Shown here piece by piece: positions 1-4,952 of a stretch of DNA of 8,748 nt. Source of the DNA: a bacterium ADurb.Bin374 (GTDB lineage: Bacteria > Riflebacteria > Ozemobacteria > Ozemobacterales > Ozemobacteraceae); assembly GCA_002068715.1 (NCBI GenBank), contig MWAR01000545.1, positions 1 to 8,748 on the forward strand. Reading direction: 5' to 3'. The translations under genes were made by a program, and so were the position numbers. Numbering within the stretch: position 1 is the first letter of the stretch; every line of letters starts with the position of its first letter. The notes beneath the pieces are model-generated. The model did no database searches. It was given only the letters and a program-made list of their open reading frames with translations, and had not been told where the DNA came from.

Positions 1-828
1 GAGATACATCCTGCCGCCGCCGAGATAGATGAGGCCGCGCTTTCCCTGGACAAGGCTATCGAAGGTGAGGCTGCTGAGCGAGAGCTGGTCGTCGCCGTTC
101 CAGAGAACCCATGGGGTGACCTGGGAGCCGGTCTGGAGATTGCCGGTGACGTCGGTGGCGGCGAGGTTGAAACGCCACGGGGAGCGGGTCGGGGAACCGT
201 CCAGAGCATCCTCGACGTACAGGTTGAACTTCGAGAGCACAGGAATGAGGGCGGCTGTCACCTTGACCCGGAGCGCGTAATGGTAGTCTTCCGGATACTC
301 CGGCCCGTTCGTTTTCTTGTACCGGATGGTCACGTACAGGTGGATGATGCCGGATTTCTCTCGCGGATACTTGGAGGAAATCGTTGTGAAATCACTCTGC
401 CTGCATTCATAACGGATCTCGTAATTGAATGTCCCCTGGGCTGCCAGCGGCTTGATCAGCTCGCTGACGACGTTCGAGAGATCCGGGTCCCCCGAGCCGA
501 GCGCGATGGGCGGGTTGGCGGTGCGGGAAAGGTTGCCCATGCCATCAGCAGGCTTGCGGAGGTATTTGACGAGGGGGTGGTCCGTCTTGAGAAGAATGTC
601 GTGCTGGATTTTCTGCGCCGCGAGTTGTGCAAGGGAATTTGCCAGCACGCCCGTGATGCGCTGCTGTGCCTGTTTGTGCCCCGCGCGATTCTGCCTCACC
701 ATATACTGGATGAAATAGCCGCCGATGAGCAGAAGCGCGAACATGACGCCGCCCGCCAGGATCAGAACCGAGCCGTTCCGGTTCGATGTCTGTCTCGGAG
801 TGGTCGCAGACCGGGGCGGAAGCGTCAT
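1..828 (-). CDS. Membrane-anchored protein of unknown function, pilin-like N-terminus (partial, C-terminus missing)
   Basis: An open frame of 276 codons starts with ATG at 828 and leaves the window at base 1 without a stop, so the C-terminus is unseen. A short polar, basic N-terminus (about residues 1-20) is followed by one hydrophobic segment (about 22-43, beginning SVLILAGGVMFALLLIGG) and a long region predicted to be extracytoplasmic. The arrangement, with Gln/Ala-rich helix straight after the membrane segment (QAQQRITGVLANSLAQLAAQ), recalls PilX-like or other pilin-like envelope proteins, but the classic prepilin cleavage motif with Phe-Thr-Leu-Ile-Glu is absent, so I do not assign it. 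The rest looks like beta-rich sequence without a family I recognise. The start follows the SH3-protein stop by 21 bases and has no convincing Shine-Dalgarno site; no other in-frame start exists between that stop and the ATG. A membrane-anchored envelope protein is likely; the function is unknown. Confidence 0.6.
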   Translation of the reverse strand, partial: MTLPPRSATTPRQTSNRNGSVLILAGGVMFALLLIGGYFIQYMVRQNRAGHKQAQQRITGVLANSLAQLAAQKIQHDILLKTDHPLVKYLRKPADGMGNLSRTANPPIALGSGDPDLSNVVSELIKPLAAQGTFNYEIRYECRQSDFTTISSKYPREKSGIIHLYVTIRYKKTNGPEYPEDYHYALRVKVTAALIPVLSKFNLYVEDALDGSPTRSPWRFNLAATDVTGNLQTGSQVTPWVLWNGDDQLSLSSLTFDSLVQGKRGLIYLGGGRMYL

Positions 829-849
829 GGCGTGAGCGCGAAATCCATC

Positions 850-1239
850 TCAAAAATCGTTGCGCGGGAGGCTGCGAAGGTCGGGAGTGGCTGATTCCGG
901 GCGCTTGGGATCCGTGGTGCCGAGGGTCGTCGTCGGCCGCTTGGAAGCTTCGTCGTCCGAAACCTCGGTATAGGCAGTGACGTCGATGTAGCTTTTATAG
1001 ACGTACCGATTGGTGGAACCCTGGAAATTGATCTGATACCAGCTTCCCACGACATCGACGATCGACACGGAATCTCCCTGATAAATGACGGTCACGATCG
1101 TGTAGTTCGTCCCGGGGCCGGTTCGGACGTTGAGCCCGCTGCAGTTCACTTTTCCGGCGGACGGAACCTGCATGGCCCAGAGAACACCGGTCAGGAAAAG
1201 GGCAGCGAACAGGAAAACCGGCCATTTGTACCCTCGCAT
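850..1239 (-). CDS. Small secreted bacterial SH3-domain protein
   Basis: This is a 129-residue protein. The chosen ATG at 1239 is preceded by AAAGGAG (1254-1248) at 8 bases; a longer frame from 1269 would place that site inside the gene. Residues 1-28 form a signal peptide (MRGYKWPVFLFAALFLTGVLWA) followed by the bacterial SH3 (SH3_3/SH3b) signature: GLNVRTGPGTNY, then hydrophobic strands with GDSVSIVD and a GSWYQI Trp-Tyr motif, to about residue 83. The last 45 or so residues are polar and Thr/Pro/Asp-rich, probably disordered. Such domains commonly bind cell-wall peptides or mediate envelope contacts, so a periplasmic or surface role is likely (family knowledge plus inference). It follows the second galT gene after an 87-base gap in which I see no clear promoter or terminator, and precedes the membrane-anchored ORF by 21 bases in the same reading frame. 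Confidence 0.8.
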   Translation of the reverse strand: MRGYKWPVFLFAALFLTGVLWAMQVPSAGKVNCSGLNVRTGPGTNYTIVTVIYQGDSVSIVDVVGSWYQINFQGSTNRYVYKSYIDVTAYTEVSDDEASKRPTTTLGTTDPKRPESATPDLRSLPRNDF

Positions 1240-1326
1240 GACTTGGACTCCTTTCACCGGATGAATCACCCTTAACTACCGCCGAAATCGGAAGAAGTTA
1301 CACCATTATTTTCGGAGGGCAGCGTT

Positions 1327-2325
1327 TCAGATGGAGACATCCCGGAGCATGGCCGCCGCTTCCTCGGGAGGAGTGGGGTTGATGTAAAAGCCGGAACCCC
1401 ATTCGAAGCCGGCGACGTTCGTCAGCTTGGGAATGATCTCGAGATGCCAGTGGTAGAAATCGCGGTAGGACTCGGAGCACGGGGAACTGTGGAGCACGAA
1501 GTTGAACGGAATGCCCGGAAGCAAGGCCTCCAGGCGCTTGAGCGCCCCCTGGAGCGTCGCCGCGAACGAGTGGACATGCTCGTTGTCGATGTTCTCGAAA
1601 AACGGCTGGTGCGTCTTGGGAATGATCTCGATCTCGAAGGGGAACCGTGACGCGAAGGGACAGAAAGCCATGAAATGCGCGTCCTGGATGATGATCCGGG
1701 AAGATTGTTCCGTTTCCTGGCGAAGAATATCACAGAATATACATCGATCGTGATAATGAAAATACTCGCGCGCGCCGTCGAGTTCCTCTTCGATGCGTTT
1801 CGGGATGATCGGGGTCGCGATGATGTGCGAATGGGCGTGGGAAAAGTTTGATACGCCCCTGCCGCTATTCTTCACGATCATCAGGTGCTTGAACCGCGGG
1901 TTCTTCTTGATTTCGAGCAGGCGCTGCTTGTATGCCCAGATGACCTCGCGCACCATATCTATCGGTATCGATTGCAACGTCTGCATGTGCTGTGGGGTTT
2001 CGACGAGAACCTCGTGGATGCCGATCGAGTTCATCGCGTCGAACATCCCGATGCCTTCGCGGCCGGCGTCACCGGCGGGAACGAGGATCGGATCGCGGTC
2101 AGGAATGACGCGTACCCACCAGCCCTTTTCGTTCGCGGCAGTGCCGGCCTTGCGGAACGACATCGTCTCGGCGGGTGTCAGTCGCTCGTTTCCTTCACAG
2201 AACGGGCATTCTGCCTGATCGTCGGGGGCCCCGGTCGGAACCGGGTAGTCGTGCGGGCGCTTTCCGCGTTCGGGGGAGATGATCACCCATTGCTTCAGTA
2301 CCGGATCTTTTCGCAGCTGCGGCAT
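1327..2325 (-). CDS. galT: GalT-family nucleotidyltransferase paralog with HAHSH active-site motif
   Basis: This 332-residue protein belongs to the galactose-1-phosphate uridylyltransferase family, which swaps UMP (or AMP in related phosphorylases) between hexose-1-phosphates through a histidine nucleotidyl intermediate. It has the N-terminal DPVxxxWVII block, the first zinc pair C40-P-F-C43, a second pair C195-x2-C198, H113 matching the E. coli zinc ligand His115, E181 matching Glu182, and the C-terminal HWH pair. The nucleophile region is H163-A-H165-S-H167: His165 is the expected nucleophile, but His167 replaces the Gln (E. coli Gln168) that typifies the family and that the upstream copy keeps. 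It starts 3 bases after the stop of the first galT, with GAGG inside that gene's end, so translation is probably coupled. It could be a uridylyltransferase, an ADP-glucose-type phosphorylase, or a HIT-like hydrolase; family membership is secure, substrate is not, so the gene symbol is provisional. Confidence 0.85.
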   Translation of the reverse strand: MPQLRKDPVLKQWVIISPERGKRPHDYPVPTGAPDDQAECPFCEGNERLTPAETMSFRKAGTAANEKGWWVRVIPDRDPILVPAGDAGREGIGMFDAMNSIGIHEVLVETPQHMQTLQSIPIDMVREVIWAYKQRLLEIKKNPRFKHLMIVKNSGRGVSNFSHAHSHIIATPIIPKRIEEELDGAREYFHYHDRCIFCDILRQETEQSSRIIIQDAHFMAFCPFASRFPFEIEIIPKTHQPFFENIDNEHVHSFAATLQGALKRLEALLPGIPFNFVLHSSPCSESYRDFYHWHLEIIPKLTNVAGFEWGSGFYINPTPPEEAAAMLRDVSI

Positions 2326-2328
2326 TGG

Positions 2329-3399
2329 CTACCTCGCACTCGTGCCTGATTTAACGGCGGGGGCGCCGGCGGAAACCGTCGGCTCGTCGGTATTCTCCTC
2401 CTCGAGCGACGCCTGAATGAGATACTTCGCCGCATCCTCGGGCGGAACGTGGTTCACGTAGAACCCCGAGCCCCATTCGAATCCCGCGACTTTCGTCAGC
2501 CGCGGCATGATCTCGATATGCCAGTGGAAGTAATCGGCGCAGTGCTCGTCGCACGGGGATGTGTGGATGATGTAGTTGAACGGCGGCTGGTCGAGCGTCT
2601 TGATGAGACGCCGGAGGGTTCCGCTCATCATCTCGGCGAGGTTGTCCAGCTCGGCCTCTTCGATGTCGCCGAAGGATGCCTTGTGATCCTTGGGGGCGAT
2701 CCAGGTTTCGAACGGGAAACGGGATGCGAAGGGCGCGAACGCGACGAAGCTCTCGTTTTCGTGGATGATCCGGTTGCCGGCGCTCAGCTCCTGGCGAATG
2801 ATGTCGCAGAAGACGCAGCGTTCCTTGTAGTAGTAATACTGCCGGGCGCCTTCGACCTCTTCCATGACGCGCTTCGGGATGATCGGGGTCGCGATCAGCT
2901 GTGAGTGCGGATGATCGAGGCTCGCCCCCGCGGCGGCGCCGGAGTTCTTGAACAGCAGGATGTAGCGGAACCGCCTGTCGCGCTTGAGATCACGGTACCG
3001 GTCGGCGTAGGCGCTGACGATCTTGAGGACGTGCTGTTTCGAATAGGCTTCGAAGCCCTGGTCGTGGATCGGTGTCTCGATGATGACTTCGTGGGCACCG
3101 ACGCCGTTCATCATGTCGTAGAGCCCGAGGCCGGTGCGATCGAGATCGCCTTCGATCTGGAGCGCGGGGTATCGGTTCGGAACGACGCGTACCTGCCAGC
3201 CTTGCTGGTTCGGAAGCGTGTTCGGCTCGCGGTATGACATCACTTCCGGGGGTGTCATCGATTCCTGGCCTGGACAGAACGGACATTTCCCGGTCTGAGC
3301 CTTTGCTTTTGTCGAAGGGAAATCTTTCGGGCTCTTCGCCTTTTCGTGTACGATGATCACCCAGCGCTTGGTGACCGGATCCTTGCGGAGTTGCGGCAT
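2329..3399 (-). CDS. galT: Galactose-1-phosphate uridylyltransferase-like enzyme with canonical HPHSQ motif
   Basis: A 356-residue GalT-family protein, close to the E. coli length of about 348. Visible landmarks are the N-terminal DPVTKRWVIIV block, zinc pair C39-P-F-C42, H112 (E. coli His115 position), the active site H163-P-H165-S-Q167 with H165 as nucleophile, E181, a second cysteine pair C195-x2-C198, PFASRFPFE, and the C-terminal FHWHIEIMPR block with the metal-binding His pair. The last 25 or so residues (from EEENTDE) are a low-complexity tail lacking in the paralog. The known reaction is UMP exchange between UDP-glucose and galactose-1-phosphate in the Leloir pathway; relatives with this N-terminus can instead be ADP/UDP-sugar phosphorylases, so substrate is inferred. 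The ATG is preceded by GGGAGG at 5-6 bases, and a good promoter lies at 3463-3435. It heads a transcription unit with the next galT. No galK or galE is seen nearby. Confidence 0.88.
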   Translation of the reverse strand: MPQLRKDPVTKRWVIIVHEKAKSPKDFPSTKAKAQTGKCPFCPGQESMTPPEVMSYREPNTLPNQQGWQVRVVPNRYPALQIEGDLDRTGLGLYDMMNGVGAHEVIIETPIHDQGFEAYSKQHVLKIVSAYADRYRDLKRDRRFRYILLFKNSGAAAGASLDHPHSQLIATPIIPKRVMEEVEGARQYYYYKERCVFCDIIRQELSAGNRIIHENESFVAFAPFASRFPFETWIAPKDHKASFGDIEEAELDNLAEMMSGTLRRLIKTLDQPPFNYIIHTSPCDEHCADYFHWHIEIMPRLTKVAGFEWGSGFYVNHVPPEDAAKYLIQASLEEENTDEPTVSAGAPAVKSGTSAR

Positions 3400-3434
3400 C
3401 CTGACCTCCCGGGGTCCCCCAGATTCATTCAGGA

Positions 3435-3463
3435 ATTATACTATGCCGGCCAGACAATCGCAA
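3435..3463 (-). promoter_or_regulatory. Sigma-70-type promoter for the galT pair
   Basis: On the minus strand TTGCGA (3463-3458, four of six matches to the -35 consensus) and a perfect TATAAT (3440-3435) are separated by 17 bp. The -10 box lies about 35 bases upstream of the first galT start, giving a short leader. Seen in sequence; activity is inferred. Confidence 0.75.
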
Positions 3464-3470
3464 CGGCCGG
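3446..3470. promoter_or_regulatory. Inverted repeat CCGGCC-N13-GGCCGG around the galT -35 box
   Basis: Two 6-bp arms (3446-3451 and 3465-3470) flank the -35 hexamer at 3458-3463, with centres 19 bp apart. The placement would suit a dimeric repressor or activator, but arms this short and GC-rich arise by chance in this DNA. A weak operator candidate only. Confidence 0.25.
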
Positions 3471-3510
3471 AACGGGGAATACACGGACTGGTGCCCTTCC
3501 GCGAAAATCG

Positions 3511-3539
3511 TTGACAAGGTGACTGCGCTCGGTTACACT
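3511..3539 (+). promoter_or_regulatory. Sigma-70-type promoter for the winged-helix-like gene at 3619
   Basis: A perfect TTGACA (3511-3516), 17 bp, and TACACT (3534-3539, four of six). It fires divergently from the galT promoter, the two -35 boxes lying 47 bp apart, and leaves a leader of about 70 bases before the 3619 start. Confidence 0.7.
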
Positions 3540-3618
3540 TGCACCGGTCGTGATCCGCGAGGTCACGCCGTGCGTTTTCTATATGAAACGATGGCGAAAA
3601 GGCAAAAAGAGGTAATCC

Positions 3619-4185
3619 ATGGGACGGAAGCGAACGTGTGAGCTCCCATTCTGCAAGGGCGTCGTTGAGGGTACCCGCAACAAGCGCCGGTGCGACAACG
3701 ACCGGAACATCCATCTGCACCAGGTGATCTCGAAGAACGTCAAGAAGATTATGCGGTACATCGAAGTCCGCGACGATTTCACGGCCAACGACGTCAACCG
3801 CGATCTGTTCAAGAACCGCCTGGACAAAAACGAGAAGGGGTCCATGTACCGCCTCTTCCAGGCGATGGTCCGTGAGGAATACCTCATCGAGCTTGGTAAG
3901 CGTGAAGGGTTGAAAGTGTATGCCTTCCACGGCCGGGCAGGCCGCGCGGTCCACGTCGAAGAGCCGGCCGTCGCACAGCCTGTGCATGTTTCACAGCCCC
4001 TGACGCCGCGTGAACTCCTCATCGGGAAGCTGCGGGAGTTTGTGCACATGAAAAACGGCACCTGGAACCACGACGACTGGCTTTGGCTCGTGAATCGCCA
4101 GGATGTCCGCGACCTCGGCATTCCCGAGCACGACCTCGGCGCCCTCCTCGAGGAGGAAAAGGCCCGCTACTGGCTGCACCGGTAA
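3619..4185 (+). CDS. Unrecognised basic protein with Cys/His cluster and winged-helix-like domain
   Basis: A 188-residue protein of no family I recognise. The ATG has AGAGG six bases upstream. The N-terminus is very basic and holds C7-x4-C12-x12-C25-x6-H32-x-H34, a plausible but unproven zinc site. Residues about 38-104 read like a winged helix: a helix (VISKNVKKIMRYI), FTANDVNRDL, a recognition-like helix (SMYRLFQAMVREEYLIEL) and a hairpin wing (KREGLKVYAF). A Val/His/Pro-rich linker (105-127) leads to a C-terminal helical segment (128-188) with an aromatic WNHDDWLWL stretch and an acidic-basic end. A nucleic-acid-binding or regulatory role is inferred from the fold pattern and charge. It is monocistronic, with its own promoter at 3511-3539 and terminator at 4208-4247, and it diverges from the galT genes, so control of them is a possible but untested role. 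Confidence 0.8.
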   Translation: MGRKRTCELPFCKGVVEGTRNKRRCDNDRNIHLHQVISKNVKKIMRYIEVRDDFTANDVNRDLFKNRLDKNEKGSMYRLFQAMVREEYLIELGKREGLKVYAFHGRAGRAVHVEEPAVAQPVHVSQPLTPRELLIGKLREFVHMKNGTWNHDDWLWLVNRQDVRDLGIPEHDLGALLEEEKARYWLHR

Positions 4186-4207
4186 CAGCGGCAAACGTAC
4201 GCACCGA

Positions 4208-4247
4208 ACGGCGCCGGGTCCCCTGACGGATCCGGCGCCGTTTTTTT
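4208..4247 (+). terminator. Strong intrinsic terminator after the winged-helix-like gene
   Basis: A 14-bp stem (4208-4221 pairing with 4228-4241, core ACGGCGCCGG, one G-T wobble) with a 6-base loop, followed by seven T (4241-4247). It begins 22 bases after the stop at 4185. Confidence 0.93.
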
Positions 4248-4278
4248 CCGCGACTGGGAGCGCGAGAGGACGGTGCGC

Positions 4279-4309
4279 AAGGAAAAGCCCCGCCTGTCGG
4301 GCGGGGCTT
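4279..4309 (-). terminator. Intrinsic terminator of the acidic-protein gene
   Basis: A perfect 10-bp stem (4309-4300 pairing with 4294-4285, AAGCCCCGCC) around a 5-base loop. Read on the minus strand it is followed by TTTTCCTT. It lies about 40 bases beyond the stop at 4350. The plus strand has no T run after the stem, so it acts mainly on the minus-strand gene. Confidence 0.82.
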
Positions 4310-4349
4310 CTGAAGTTACCGGATGGTCCGGACAGACGCGGGCGAGGGA

Positions 4350-4712
4350 TTATTCCTCGTCTTCTTCGTCTTCGTCCTCGTCTTCATCGTCGAAATCTTC
4401 TTCGTCTTCATCGTCGAAGTCTTCTTCGTCTTCGTCCTCGAAGTCTTCGTCTTCCTCGTCTTCGTCGTCGAACTCGTCTTCGTCGTCGAATTCTTCTTCG
4501 TCTTCGTCCTCGAGGTCTTCTTCTTCGTCGTCGAATTCTTCGTCTTCCTCTTCTTCGTCGTCGAAGTCTTCTAAATCTTCTTCATCTTCGTCTTCGAGGT
4601 CTTCATCTTCGAGGTCTTCTTCTTCCTCGTTCTTTTCATCCTCGTCGACGTCTTCCCAGCGCTTCTTCGGAGACATCATCTCCTCTTCGATCAACCAGTC
4701 GTTCGTCGGCAT
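4350..4712 (-). CDS. Hyperacidic low-complexity Asp/Glu protein
   Basis: A 120-residue protein with 91 Asp/Glu and only 4 Lys/Arg, net charge near -87. Residues 1-28 are ordinary (MPTNDWLIEEEMMSPKKRW). Residues 29-120 are 81 acidic residues broken only by single Leu or Phe, the later ones as a near-regular repeat of about 8 (EEDFDDED at 97-104 and 105-112). It has no signal peptide and is probably disordered and cytoplasmic. It is a real gene rather than a repeat artefact: there is a promoter at 4793-4765, AAAGGGG about 9 bases before the ATG, and a terminator at 4309-4279 just past the stop. The acidic tail recalls RNA polymerase delta subunit tails, but the folded N-terminal domain of that protein is missing. 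Polyanion roles such as nucleic-acid mimicry, chaperoning or cation buffering are possible; none is shown. It diverges from ffh. Confidence 0.8.
   Translation of the reverse strand: MPTNDWLIEEEMMSPKKRWEDVDEDEKNEEEEDLEDEDLEDEDEEDLEDFDDEEEEDEEFDDEEEDLEDEDEEEFDDEDEFDDEDEEDEDFEDEDEEDFDDEDEEDFDDEDEDEDEEDEE
4353..4630. repeat. Low-complexity TCTTCG/TCGTCG tract with 24-bp tandem units
   Basis: The acidic coding region appears on the plus strand as a pyrimidine-rich tract of TCT, TCG and TCC triplets. At 4381-4404 and 4405-4428 two 24-bp units differ by one base, and a third, more diverged unit follows to 4452. The unit equals eight codons, matching the 8-residue protein period, so copy-number change would keep the frame. 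Confidence 0.8.
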
Positions 4713-4744
4713 GGCGAATATCCCCTTTCGTGCCTAGATGTTGA

Positions 4745-4769
4745 ATTATTGCGGATCGGGGGCAATAAT
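4745..4769. promoter_or_regulatory. Inverted repeat over the -10 box of the acidic-protein gene
   Basis: Perfect 8-bp arms ATTATTGC (4745-4752) and GCAATAAT (4762-4769) with a 9-bp spacer. The right arm covers nearly all of the minus-strand -10 hexamer (4770-4765) and the left arm lies just past the expected start of transcription. The arms straddle that start, so a DNA operator is more likely than an RNA hairpin. Confidence 0.5.
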
Positions 4770-4793
4770 GGCACAATGCAGGCGTCGTGTCAA
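4765..4793 (-). promoter_or_regulatory. Sigma-70-type promoter for the acidic-protein gene
   Basis: On the minus strand a perfect TTGACA (4793-4788), a 17-bp spacer, and CATTAT (4770-4765, four of six). It gives a leader of about 45 bases to the ATG at 4712. Confidence 0.62.
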
Positions 4794-4876
4794 GATACAA
4801 AATAGTCAATGTTGCAAATGCCGATGAAGAACCGAGTTAGGCCGACGCCGAAAACCTGCCGGGGTACCCGCCTTTC

Positions 4877-4905
4877 TTGACTTGCCCGGCCTCTTCATGT
4901 ATACT
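4877..4905 (+). promoter_or_regulatory. Sigma-70-type promoter for the ffh-rplS cluster
   Basis: TTGACT (4877-4882) and TATACT (4900-4905), each five of six, with a 17-bp spacer. The leader to the ffh ATG is about 40 bases. The 240 bases between 4713 and 4952 otherwise hold only the divergent acidic-gene promoter and its inverted repeat; I see no SRP RNA gene there. Confidence 0.8.
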
Positions 4906-4952
4906 GGCTCCTCCTATTCTTCATTTCATTCGCTGTATGTGAGGCTTGAACC

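Noticed and set aside
280..894. 204-codon plus-strand open frame over the left-edge gene
   Set aside because: It is antisense to the minus-strand membrane-protein frame, which has a membrane segment; the plus-strand translation has low-complexity basic sequence, no RBS and no recognisable domain.
1240..1326. Possible promoter or terminator in the galT to SH3-gene gap
   Set aside because: Only a 6-bp CCGAAA/TTTCGG pair with a long loop and poor hexamer matches are present, too weak to annotate.
4273..4737. Plus-strand polyserine frame and other long plus-strand frames (Arg/Leu-rich, Phe/Val-rich) across the acidic gene
   Set aside because: All are by-products of the triplet repeat, which leaves every frame open. 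The poly-Ser frame starts upstream of the minus-strand terminator stem with no RBS, while the minus-strand frame has a promoter, RBS and terminator.
4862..4869. GGGTACCC palindrome just upstream of the ffh -35 box
   Set aside because: A single 8-bp palindrome in GC-rich DNA is expected by chance, and it has no partner site.
4713..4952. SRP (4.5S) RNA gene upstream of ffh
   Set aside because: I saw neither the conserved tetraloop hairpin nor the asymmetric-loop sequence; the region is explained by the two divergent promoters.
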